Of a stretch of 16,517 bases of DNA, positions 1-6,943 are shown piece after piece. Where the stretch lies: positions 1-16,517 of the forward strand of contig JAGVFS010000019.1 of the NCBI GenBank assembly GCA_020057535.1. The letters run 5' to 3'. Source of the stretch: Patescibacteria group bacterium (GTDB lineage: Bacteria > Patescibacteriota > Patescibacteriia > UBA2591 > PGYQ01). The notes beneath the pieces are model-generated. The model was not told where the DNA came from and did no database searches. It saw only the letters and a program-made list of their open reading frames with translations. The first letter of the stretch is position 1, and the number at the start of each line of letters is the position of its first letter. The translations under genes and the position numbers were made by a program.

Positions 1-104
1 ATACTCAAAAATATTCCTAAAAAAGTTGTAACTATGTAAATTAAAAGTGCGATAAGTCCCCATTTGGTTGCTTTGTTCATCTTAGAAAGATAATTAGTTA
101 ACAT
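1..104 (-). CDS. Partial membrane protein, N-terminal end only
   Basis: An open frame runs off the left edge of the window after 34 codons. It starts at ATG 104 (reading MLTNYLSK) or at the in-frame ATG 80 (reading MNKATKWG). From about residue 14 it is strongly hydrophobic (GLIALLIYIVTTFLGIFL), which looks like a first transmembrane helix or an uncleaved signal anchor. Neither start has a clear Shine-Dalgarno site, which is common in this window. The start at 104 lies 2 bases beyond the stop of the broken small gene at 107-232. The family cannot be recognised from this much sequence. It could also be a chance frame, but the clean helix after a basic N-terminus favours a real gene. Confidence 0.45.
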   Translation of the reverse strand, partial: MLTNYLSKMNKATKWGLIALLIYIVTTFLGIFLS

Positions 105-106
105 AT

Positions 107-232
107 TTATAAAATTTTCATATTAAATATAAAATGTTCCGCTTCTTGAGCTTCACAAGATTTTTTAGGATCATCCCACCATAAATTTAAAGTATTTCCA
201 TATGGATCTATAAAAATTTGAATTTTTTTTAT
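107..232 (-). pseudogene. Remnant of small DUF2283-like protein with lost start codon
   Basis: This frame has 41 sense codons and TAA, and a protein-like composition despite the AT-rich surroundings. It reads KKIQIFIDPYGNTLNLWWDD, followed by PKKSCEAQEAEHF. The core D-P-x-G-N-T-L-N-x-W-x-D-D-P-K-K resembles small CPR proteins related to DUF2283, recalled from memory rather than searched. No ATG, GTG or TTG lies between the upstream in-frame stop at 260-262 and this core. The codon expected to be the start (before KKIQ, 230-232) is ATA. The C-terminus (HFIFNMKIL) also looks shortened against the longer relatives I recall. The likely reading is a decayed gene. The alternative is a live gene using ATA or ATT as a rare start. 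Confidence 0.5.
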
Positions 233-567
233 TTTTTTTATATTTTCTCTTATCTTTTTTTATCTTAAAAAACAATATAAAATTATTTTTTTCAATTTTA
301 AAAAGTGCATAAGTTATTTGAGTAATATTTATAAGTTACAAAAGTTGGAACGTGAAAAAATAAAATATATAAAAGTGAGAGTTTAATAAATTTTCATAAT
401 TTTTTAACGTGTTAACACGGTGAATATGAGAGAAAAATTTATAAAAATTGGAATATAAAAATAATGTTATCTATCTTATAGATTTTTTTAAAATTTTTGT
501 CTGTTGATTTTTTATCTTTTTAAAATATTAATATTTTAATATAAAAATAAATTTTACTGTGCATTTT
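233..567. other. Gene-free AT-rich stretch with a perfect 12-bp palindrome
   Basis: No open frame with protein-like composition was found in either strand. The stretch is mostly A and T runs. The one distinct element is the perfect palindrome CGTGTTAACACG at 408-419. It could bind a dimeric repressor, but no promoter was found beside it. A small hairpin at 469-483 is followed by a T run on the plus strand, where there is no gene to terminate. Confidence 0.5.
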
Positions 568-3117
568 TTATACTCTAACATTTATTCTAATATTTTGGTT
601 TCCGTATTTTTTTACAAAAAACTTGAATTGATCGCCTTTTTCTTCAAAATTTTTCCATAAAGAATAACTTGGCGAGGCGCAAGATAAAAGACAAACGGTA
701 TTTTGTGGGGTGTATTTATACGCAAATTTTATTGCTTGTTCCATGCTTGAAGTTTTTAAAACATTAAATTCTTTTTTAGATTTTAAAATTTTTTCTCCGC
801 TTTCTGGAAAAAGAATAATATTTTTAATTTTATATTTTTGTAAAACTTTTTCTAATTTTAAAAAATTATAACCACGATCTTCACCGCCAAGAAAAATTGT
901 TCCGATATTTTTTAGAGCTTTAATCGCCATTATTGTTGATTCTGGAGTAGTTGAAATTGCATCGTCATAGAATTTTATTCCTTTAAATTCGCCAATAAAT
1001 TCTAATCTATGCGGCAATGGCTTAAAATTTAAAAGCGCTTTTTTTATTATTGAATTTGAAATATTAAAAAGTTTGGCAACAGTTATAGCCGCTTGTATAT
1101 TTTCTTCATTGTGCTTTCCGATTAAATTTGTTTTTAAATTTTTAAATAATTTTTTTTGTTTAAATGGAATGGCCTTTGCGTTTGAGTGTTTTGCCCAAGC
1201 AATAAGTTTTTTATTTTTGGGATTATAAATAAAAACGTCATTTTTTTGTTGGAAGTTAATTATATTTTTTTTCGCTTGATAATATTTTTCAACATTTCCA
1301 TGATAAGTCATATGTTCTGGAAATAAATTTATTATTACCGCTATATTTGGCGAGAATTTAATGTCGTCAAGCTGATAACTTGAAAGTTCTAAAATAAATA
1401 TTTCATTTTCATTAATCGGGTGCATTAAAATTTCAAGCATTGGATTTCCAATATTTCCTAAGAGGCGAGTTTTTATTTTAGCTGTTTGTAAAATTTCATA
1501 AATAAGCGAAGCGGTTGTACTTTTGCCTTTACTTCCGGTTACCCCAATAATTTTATTTTCATTTTGCGATAAAAAAATATTAGTTGCAGTTGTGTAAGAA
1601 ATAGTCATAAACTGTTTAGAAATACCCGGCGTTTTGATGGCAAAATCATATTTTTTTTGTTTATCTAAATAATTTGCACTTTGTTTTTTATCGGCAATAA
1701 CTATTTTTAATTTTGGATAATTCTTTTTTAAATATTTATACGTTACTTGCCCTTCTATACCATAACCTAAAATTAAAATATTTTTTATACCACAAAATTG
1801 AAATTGTGTTGGAATAGTTGAGATAGAATTTGTTGAAAAAACTTTTTTTAGCAATTGCGCTGGATTTTTTATTTCTATTTTAGATAAAAAAATTTTTATA
1901 ATTATACTGTTTTTAAATTTGTCTTTTATTAAATAAAAAGCCGCTTGCGATTCTTCAAAAGTTCCAACGCAATCAAATGGTTTTATTTTTCCAAGCCCTA
2001 AAATATCGCGAAAAATCGGTAAAAGTTTTTTATTTTCAAAAAGATTTTTTTGAAAAATATTAAAAAGTTCTTTTTTATTTAAAAATGGAGATAGTATTAA
2101 ATAAATAAAAACGCATTTTGGACACTCGCCGCACCACAAAGAATTTGGCCGTTTTTTAAAAATCCTAAAATTTTTATTGCAACTGGAAAATATTGAAAAA
2201 TATTTTTTATGTTTTGCAAACATTTGCGCGATTCTAATTTCATAAAATTGGCGAAGAATTGAGAAATATATAATACTTGGGGTAATAAATTTTTTTGTGT
2301 ACTCTTGTAACATTGTTTCAAATTCTGCGGATTTGCTCCATTGATGATTTATAATTTCATTTTTATATTTAAGATTGCCAAAATCACTGCTATGTTCATT
2401 GCCAACAATGACATATTTATATTTATAAATAATTGCGGAAAAAAGCCCAAGAAAAGCAAAAATTGCCGAAATAGGAATATGACCATTATACGCCCCTTCA
2501 TAAGATTTAAAAATTTTATGATCTACAATTCTTTTAATTTTTAAAGAGGGAGTTCCAATTTTTTTAATAATATTTTCAGATAAAAAATCTTTTTTTTGAG
2601 TTTCAATTAAAAATGAAGTAGTTTTAAAATTTTTAAGAAATTCTGCGACGACAATTGAATCTTTTCCTCCGCCAATTCCTAGTAAAGCACGTTCTGGATA
2701 TTGTAAATTTATTGAGCAAGTTTTAATTTTTAAATGTGGAAATTTTGCGATTTTTTTTGGCTCTAAATTATTTCTATATAAAAATTCCCCAAGCCCTTTT
2801 CTATAAACTGTATTCCAAAAATCAGCTTGTTCTTTTGAAAGATGATAGTGAATTGTTATTTTAGGTGGACAATATAATTTGTAATAACTTATGCCCAACA
2901 TTAAATGAAGACTTTGCAAAATATTATTTAAAAGTTCTTGCGGAATTTTTTTTAAATCAGGAATTATTGGCAGGATTATTGTTTCTTTAAAAGTGAGAGG
3001 ATTTTTGTTTTTGAATTTTATTTTATAATTAAAAAAAATTTTCCTATTTTTAGGATTAAATTTATACGAACTAAATTCAAATAATTGAGAAATTATTGAC
3101 ATAACGAGGAGGGCCAT
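568..3117 (-). CDS. murL-murD: MurL-MurD fusion: precursor glutamate epimerase joined to UDP-MurNAc-L-Ala:glutamate ligase
   Basis: This is a cytoplasmic peptidoglycan precursor enzyme of 849 residues from ATG 3117. That start follows GGAGG at 5 nt; a TTG six codons upstream has no such site. The N-terminal half (about 1-430) resembles MurL, the ATP-dependent epimerase that turns UDP-MurNAc-L-Ala-L-Glu into the D-Glu form. Seen there are a PP-loop-like GGGKDS (149-154), VGNEHSS (238-244), INHQWSKS (256-263), SSCNKNF (311-317), WCGECPKC (328-335) and FDCVGTFEESQAAF (381-394). The C-terminal half is MurD-like: Rossmann GYGIEG (451-456), P-loop GVTGSKGKST (525-534), ELSSYQLD (577-584), NLFPEHMTYHGN (597-608) with the downstream lysine at 616, LPHRLEF (701-707) and KNFEEKGDQF (822-831). 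The D-Glu-site stretch NDSKATN of E. coli MurD reads DDAISTT here, and the DGK lysine is Arg (GGEDRG). This fits an L-Glu-adding MurD2-type ligase. The next gene upstream is the ZIP transporter, 93 nt away. Confidence 0.88.
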   Translation of the reverse strand: MALLVMSIISQLFEFSSYKFNPKNRKIFFNYKIKFKNKNPLTFKETIILPIIPDLKKIPQELLNNILQSLHLMLGISYYKLYCPPKITIHYHLSKEQADFWNTVYRKGLGEFLYRNNLEPKKIAKFPHLKIKTCSINLQYPERALLGIGGGKDSIVVAEFLKNFKTTSFLIETQKKDFLSENIIKKIGTPSLKIKRIVDHKIFKSYEGAYNGHIPISAIFAFLGLFSAIIYKYKYVIVGNEHSSDFGNLKYKNEIINHQWSKSAEFETMLQEYTKKFITPSIIYFSILRQFYEIRIAQMFAKHKKYFSIFSSCNKNFRIFKKRPNSLWCGECPKCVFIYLILSPFLNKKELFNIFQKNLFENKKLLPIFRDILGLGKIKPFDCVGTFEESQAAFYLIKDKFKNSIIIKIFLSKIEIKNPAQLLKKVFSTNSISTIPTQFQFCGIKNILILGYGIEGQVTYKYLKKNYPKLKIVIADKKQSANYLDKQKKYDFAIKTPGISKQFMTISYTTATNIFLSQNENKIIGVTGSKGKSTTASLIYEILQTAKIKTRLLGNIGNPMLEILMHPINENEIFILELSSYQLDDIKFSPNIAVIINLFPEHMTYHGNVEKYYQAKKNIINFQQKNDVFIYNPKNKKLIAWAKHSNAKAIPFKQKKLFKNLKTNLIGKHNEENIQAAITVAKLFNISNSIIKKALLNFKPLPHRLEFIGEFKGIKFYDDAISTTPESTIMAIKALKNIGTIFLGGEDRGYNFLKLEKVLQKYKIKNIILFPESGEKILKSKKEFNVLKTSSMEQAIKFAYKYTPQNTVCLLSCASPSYSLWKNFEEKGDQFKFFVKKYGNQNIRINVRV

Positions 3118-3122
3118 AACAG

Positions 3123-3127
3123 CCTCC
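3123..3127 (-). promoter_or_regulatory. Strong Shine-Dalgarno deciding the murL-murD start
   Basis: GGAGG lies 5 nt before ATG 3117. It is the strongest ribosome binding site in the window, where most genes have none. It supports ATG 3117 over the upstream TTG 3135 and over ATG 3102, which has no such site. Confidence 0.75.
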
Positions 3128-3210
3128 AATTTCAAAGGCTCAAAAACCGCATAAATAAAGAGTAAAATAAGTATAAATAAGACTTGGCATGATTTTGATT
3201 ATTTTTTTTA

Positions 3211-3960
3211 TTAATATTTAAACAATAACATTAATAAAATTCCTGAAATAAATACAAAAAAGTGAATTATTTTTTTATTTATTTTATTTTCGGTTTTAAT
3301 TTCAGGAATTAAATCCGAAGCGGCAATATAAATAAAATTGCCAGCCGCAAAGGGCAAAAGAAAAATAAAAAGATTTTCTATTTTTTCAAAAAGTAGAAAT
3401 CCTAAAATTCCGCCAAAAATTGCAAACAAAGCAGAAAGAAAATTTAAAAATAAAGCTTTAGATTTTTTAAATCCACTGTGGATTAAAACTCCAAAATCTC
3501 CTATTTCTTGAGGAATTTCATGAAAAATTATCGCTAAGGTTGTTGTTAATCCTAATGGAATAGAAATAATGAAAGATCCGGCAATAATTATTCCGTCAAT
3601 AAAATTATGAATGCCATCGGAAATTAAAATTAAATAAGAAAAAGATTTTATTTCTGGATGTTTTTGAGTATGATGATGATGCCAACTAAAAAATTCTTCT
3701 AAAATAAAAAAAACACAAAAACCAAAAATTAAAAATAAAAAAAGCGTTGAAAAAGGAATATTTTTTTCAACGCTTTTTTCAAGCGCTTCTGGAATTAAAT
3801 GAATAAACGCGCTGCCAATTAAAATACCAGCCGAAAAAGAAACCAAAATTAAAATAATTTTATTTAATAAATTTTCTTTTAAAGATAAAAAAATAATTCC
3901 AATTAAAGAAATTAAACTAACAACAAAAGTTGTAATGATTATTAAAAATAAAGTAGACAT
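3211..3960 (-). CDS. ZIP family divalent metal transporter (LIV-1-like)
   Basis: A 249-residue inner membrane carrier of the ZIP/SLC39 family, which moves Zn2+ or other divalent metals into the cytoplasm. Hydrophobic segments lie at about 4-27, 35-58, 71-90, 108-131, 134-158, 172-191, 197-219 and 232-248, giving the family's eight helices. The metal site is visible: HNFIDG (118-123) in helix 4 and HEIPQEIGDFG (147-157) in helix 5. The latter resembles the HExPHExGDFA signature of LIV-1 type members more than the HNIPEG of ZupT. A histidine cluster (HHHH, 94-97, then H101) sits in the loop before helix 4, the usual place for a metal-sensing loop. ATG 3960 has no clear Shine-Dalgarno site. It lies 48 nt after lemA on the same strand, so the two may share a transcript. 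Metal specificity cannot be read from sequence. Confidence 0.88.
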   Translation of the reverse strand: MSTLFLIIITTFVVSLISLIGIIFLSLKENLLNKIILILVSFSAGILIGSAFIHLIPEALEKSVEKNIPFSTLFLFLIFGFCVFFILEEFFSWHHHHTQKHPEIKSFSYLILISDGIHNFIDGIIIAGSFIISIPLGLTTTLAIIFHEIPQEIGDFGVLIHSGFKKSKALFLNFLSALFAIFGGILGFLLFEKIENLFIFLLPFAAGNFIYIAASDLIPEIKTENKINKKIIHFFVFISGILLMLLFKY

Positions 3961-4008
3961 ATTATTTTATTGTTTTTGCTTTATGTCTTTATAGCGTTTT
4001 ATGTTTTT

Positions 4009-4566
4009 TTAAAATTTAACTTCCACATTTTCCTTTTCTTTTTCATTTTCAAGTTCAAAGAAGTTTTCAATTTTAAAATTAAAAGAAGAAGCAATTATAT
4101 TAACTGGGAAAATTTGAATTTTAGTGTTGTAATCTCGGACATTACCGTTATAAAATCTACGAGCGGCTTGAATTTTATTTTCTGTATCAGAAAGTTCATC
4201 TTGAAGTTTGGCAAAATTTTCACTTGCGCGAAGGGTTGGGTAATTTTCCGCTACCGCAAATAAACTTTTTAAAGTATTACTAAGCATATTTTCAGCTTCG
4301 GCTTTTTCAGCTATTCCTTGCGTTTCCATAGCTTTAACTCTAGCTTGAGTTACCTTTTCAAAAACCTCTTTTTCATGAGAAGCATAACCTTTTACTGTTT
4401 CTACTAAATTAGGAATGAGATTATAGCGGCGCTTTAATTGAACATCAATATCGCTCCATGCCTCTTTAACTCTAATTTTAAAAGTGATTAAGGAATTATA
4501 TGCCCAAATTATCCAAATAATAATAATGGCAATAATACCTAAAATAATCCATAATGTATTTTCCAT
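4009..4566 (-). CDS. lemA: LemA family membrane protein
   Basis: A 185-residue protein with one N-terminal membrane helix (about 5-25, [20 protein letters not shown]) followed by the helical-bundle LemA domain. Family marks are visible: [19 protein letters not shown] (38-56), then VKGYASHE, then the A-E-N-Y-P-x-L-R-A-S-x-x-F segment (106-118), then the [17 protein letters not shown] end-of-bundle motif, then Y-N and the proline-rich FP turn. Length is normal. The biochemical role of LemA is not firmly known. The last 20 residues are rich in Glu and Lys. ATG 4566 is preceded by AGAGG at 8 nt. A long hairpin sits just upstream at 4591-4626. The ZIP gene follows after 48 nt. Confidence 0.92.
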   Translation of the reverse strand: MENTLWIILGIIAIIIIWIIWAYNSLITFKIRVKEAWSDIDVQLKRRYNLIPNLVETVKGYASHEKEVFEKVTQARVKAMETQGIAEKAEAENMLSNTLKSLFAVAENYPTLRASENFAKLQDELSDTENKIQAARRFYNGNVRDYNTKIQIFPVNIIASSFNFKIENFFELENEKEKENVEVKF

Positions 4567-4590
4567 ATTTTTTTCCTCTTACAAATATTC

Positions 4591-4626
4591 AAAGTTTTTA
4601 GTCTGATATTTAATCAGAAAAACTTT
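4591..4626. repeat. Hairpin in the lemA leader
   Basis: The outer arms AAAGTTTTT (4591-4599) and AAAAACTTT (4618-4626) pair, and inside them TCTGAT pairs with ATCAGA around the loop ATTTA. A two-base bulge (AG) sits on the left arm. It ends 24 nt before the lemA start, close to the ribosome binding site at 4575-4579. No T run follows on either strand, so it is not an intrinsic terminator. A role in mRNA stability or translation is possible but unproven. Confidence 0.6.
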
Positions 4627-4925
4627 AAGTTTATTTGTAATTAAATTTAAAATTTAAAAGTAGTTGATTTATTATTTTAGTGTTATTTAGATAAAATCTT
4701 AGAGTAAATTAATAAAAAACACAAGATGCGCGTCATTAAAAACATTTGTTTTAATATTTTGATGTTTTTATTATAAATGAAGAGTGGTATATTGTGTGGT
4801 AAATTAAGTCATTTAATTAGATTAATCTCTCCCAACATTTGAGTTTATTAGTGTAATTTTTTTCTTAAAAATTACCTATCTGGATTATTAATCTGGTTAT
4901 TAACTAGATATTTGATGACAGATTT
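4627..4925. other. Spacer between thrS and lemA without a gene
   Basis: No credible reading frame was found; the longest seen is a 16-residue plus-strand frame at 4726-4776. An AT-rich perfect 9-bp hairpin (GTAATTTTT, 4853-4861, with AAAAATTAC, 4867-4875) lies about 50 nt beyond the thrS stop. It has no separate T tract, so calling it the thrS terminator would be speculative. No clear promoter for lemA could be chosen. Confidence 0.4.
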
Positions 4926-6653
4926 TTATTTTAAATTTTTAATTTTTTCTTGAATTTCTTTAATAAATTCCTGTTTTTCAATTTCTCTAGTTATCTTTTC
5001 TCCTCTATCTCTTATTGCTAATTTATCAGATGACATTTCTCGATCACCGATTACCAACATATATGGAATTTTTTCAGTCACGGCTTTTCTAATTTTATTG
5101 CCAACTGTTTCGTCGGATTCATCCACTTCAACTCTAATATTATTTTGTTTAAATTCGTTTGCGAGTTTGTGACAAAATTTAACGTGTGTTAATCCAACAG
5201 AAATTATTTTAACCTGTACTGGCGATAGCCAAACAGGAAACGCGCCAGCATAATGTTCAATTAAAATTCCGGTAAATCTTTCAATACTTCCAAAAATAGC
5301 GGCGTGAATCATAACAGGCATTTCTTTTTTTCCATTTTTATCTATATATTCTATTTTAAATCTTTGCGGCAATTGAAAATCAAGCTGAATTGTTGCTAAT
5401 TGCCAAGATCGCCCAAGCGCGTCTTTGATATCAATGTCAATTTTTGGACCATAAAAAGCCCCGTCTTTTTCTTTAATTTTATATTTAATTTTTTCATATT
5501 TTAACGCATTTTCTAAATTTTGTTCAGCTTTGTTCCAATCTTGAATTTTTCCTATAAAAATTTCAGGACGAGTGGAAAGATAAAATTTTGGTTCAATTCT
5601 AAAATGAAAAAAATATTCTCTGGTCATTTTAAGAAGTGTTATAATTTCTTTTTCTATTTGATTTTCGGCGAGAAAAATATGAGAATCATCTTGTGTAATA
5701 TGACGCGCTCGAAAAAGTCCATTAAGTTCTCCAGATTTTTCATTACGCATCACGCGACCAATTTCCGTGTATCGAATGGGTAATTCTTTATAAGATCTTT
5801 GTTTTTCTTGATAAATTTTTATATTAAAGGGGCAATCCATTGGTTTAATCGCGTATTTTTCGTTTTCTGTTTCAAAATGAAACATGCTTTCCTTATAATG
5901 TTCCCAATGTCCGGAAGTTTCCCAAAAAATTTGTTTAGCTAAAATTGGAGTTTGAATTTCTTTGTATTCATATTTTTTTCGCAAATTTTTTCCAAGCGTT
6001 TCTAATTCATTCCAAAGAATCATTCCTTTTGGATGCCAAAAACACGCTCCTGGAGCTTCGGAATGAAAAGAAAATAAATCTAACTCTTTACCTATTTTTT
6101 TATGATCTCGTTTTTCCGCTTCTTCTATTGCCTTTAAATAATTTTCTAATTCTAATTTAGTTGCGAACGCTAAACCATAAATGCGAGTTAACATTTTATT
6201 TTTTTCATCTCCGCGCCAATAAGCGCCAGCTAATTTATTTAATTTAAAAGTTTCAGGATTTATTTCTTTGGTCGATTTAACATGCGGACCTTTACATAAA
6301 TCTATAAAATTTTCTATTTTATAGATTAAAAGGTTTTGAGATTTAAGTTGTAGTTTTAAATTTATTAAATCGAGTTTATACGGTTGATTTGTAAAAAACT
6401 TTTTTGCTTCATTAATGGATATTTCCGCGCGTTCAAATTTTTGATTTTGTTTAATTAGAAATTTCATCTCTTTTTCTATTTTCAACAAATCATTATCGCT
6501 AATTTTGATTTTACCAAAATCAAAATCATAATAAAAACCATTTTCAATCGCTGGACCAATAGCAAATTTAGTATTAGGCCATAATTTTAAAACTGCCGTT
6601 GCCATTATGTGCGCCAACGAATGGCGTATAATTTCAATTGATTGTTTTTTCAT
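4926..6653 (-). CDS. thrS: Threonyl-tRNA synthetase lacking the TGS domain
   Basis: Charges tRNA-Thr with threonine in the cytoplasm. At 575 residues it is about 65 shorter than the usual bacterial enzyme because the N-terminal TGS domain is missing; the protein begins directly at the editing domain. Editing-site residues are present: HxxxH (H11, H15, in HSLAHIM) and the Cys of CKGPH (C120). The class II core follows. Motif 2 is RYTEIGRVMRNEKSGELNG (294-312). The catalytic zinc ligands are C274 (MDCPF), H325 (DDSHIF) and H450 (VMIHAA). Motif 3 is GSIERF (455-460). The arginine usual after H450 (HRAI) is alanine here. The C-terminal anticodon-binding domain spans about 476-575. ATG 6653 has no Shine-Dalgarno site. 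Expression is controlled by the T-box upstream, so uncharged tRNA-Thr should raise its synthesis. Confidence 0.97.
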   Translation of the reverse strand: MKKQSIEIIRHSLAHIMATAVLKLWPNTKFAIGPAIENGFYYDFDFGKIKISDNDLLKIEKEMKFLIKQNQKFERAEISINEAKKFFTNQPYKLDLINLKLQLKSQNLLIYKIENFIDLCKGPHVKSTKEINPETFKLNKLAGAYWRGDEKNKMLTRIYGLAFATKLELENYLKAIEEAEKRDHKKIGKELDLFSFHSEAPGACFWHPKGMILWNELETLGKNLRKKYEYKEIQTPILAKQIFWETSGHWEHYKESMFHFETENEKYAIKPMDCPFNIKIYQEKQRSYKELPIRYTEIGRVMRNEKSGELNGLFRARHITQDDSHIFLAENQIEKEIITLLKMTREYFFHFRIEPKFYLSTRPEIFIGKIQDWNKAEQNLENALKYEKIKYKIKEKDGAFYGPKIDIDIKDALGRSWQLATIQLDFQLPQRFKIEYIDKNGKKEMPVMIHAAIFGSIERFTGILIEHYAGAFPVWLSPVQVKIISVGLTHVKFCHKLANEFKQNNIRVEVDESDETVGNKIRKAVTEKIPYMLVIGDREMSSDKLAIRDRGEKITREIEKQEFIKEIQEKIKNLK

Positions 6654-6663
6654 AAAAATAATT

Positions 6664-6743
6664 ATAATTTGACTTTCATTGGAAGAAATTATATTTTTTA
6701 GCTAAAATTTAATAATTTTAAATTTAGTGAAAGTCGAATTATG
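6664..6743. repeat. 15-bp inverted repeat between the T-box terminator and thrS
   Basis: The arms ATAATTTGACTTTCA (6664-6678) and TGAAAGTCGAATTAT (6729-6743) are complementary except for one G:T pair on the plus strand, which is a C:A mismatch in the thrS mRNA. They enclose 50 bp. In the mRNA the hairpin would lie after the terminator and end 10 nt before the thrS start, so it would form only in read-through transcripts. It could affect thrS translation or mRNA stability, or be the remnant of a small inverted-repeat element. Confidence 0.6.
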
Positions 6744-6771
6744 AAAAAAAATTTTGTTTCCTATTTAAAAT

Positions 6772-6822
6772 TAAAAAATCCTCATCTTAAAATACTAAAA
6801 ATTTAGTATGCTGGGACGAGGA
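6772..6822 (-). terminator. Intrinsic terminator of the thrS T-box
   Basis: In the transcript CCTCGTC (6821-6815) pairs with GATGAGG (6786-6780) with one G:U. Above this an 8-bp stem forms from 6809-6802 and 6799-6792 (ATACTAAA with TTTAGTAT). A run of six T follows after GGA. The left base of the stem shares CGTC with the strand CGTCCC needed for the antiterminator, so the two folds exclude each other. This is the normal logic of a transcriptional T-box. Confidence 0.88.
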
Positions 6823-6937
6823 GTTTCTCGCGGTTCCACCCGGCTTCTCCGCATTTAAAATACGGAACACTTTTAATAACAGCTTAGTTTTTTAAAATTT
6901 TGTGGTTGGTGGCCACAACAAAGCGGCTGTTTAATAA
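6772..6937 (-). promoter_or_regulatory. T-box riboswitch controlling thrS, with very short Stem I
   Basis: This leader senses uncharged tRNA-Thr and allows read-through into thrS. The conserved T-box GGGTGGAACCGCG is at 6841-6829. Its GGG and GCG pair with CGTCCC (6818-6813) to form the antiterminator, leaving the 7-nt bulge UGGAACC. UGGA would pair with a tRNA ending UCCA. Stem III is at 6865-6849 (CCG...CGG, 3-nt loop). Stem I is small: the base AACAGC (6931-6926) with GCTGTT (6883-6878), and inside it the hairpin TTGTGG (6918-6913) with CCACAA (6905-6900). The 7-nt loop CCACCAA holds ACC (6910-6908), a Thr codon followed by A. No Stem II and no distal Stem I part is visible. The whole leader is about 165 nt, shorter than usual. 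The overall identity is nearly certain; the ACC specifier assignment is inference supported by the gene it controls. Confidence 0.93.
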
Positions 6938-6943
6938 TTATTA

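Noticed and set aside
469..489. Hairpin ATCTAT-CTT-ATAGAT with T run as a terminator
   Set aside because: The T run follows on the plus strand, where no gene is present; on the minus strand it precedes the hairpin.
2341..2544. Plus-strand open frame inside the MurL part
   Set aside because: Lies opposite a well-supported gene; no family motifs and an Asn/Ile/Phe-rich composition typical of reverse-complement shadows in AT-rich DNA.
3970..4263. Plus-strand open frame across the lemA 3' end
   Set aside because: Overlaps the conserved LemA coding region on the other strand; Phe-rich and without recognisable motifs.
4726..4776. 16-residue plus-strand frame in the thrS-lemA spacer
   Set aside because: No ribosome binding site, no context, and chance frames of this length are expected.
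4853..4875. AT-rich 9-bp hairpin as the thrS terminator
   Set aside because: All pairs except two are A:T and no separate T tract follows in the thrS direction, so it is noted only as structure.
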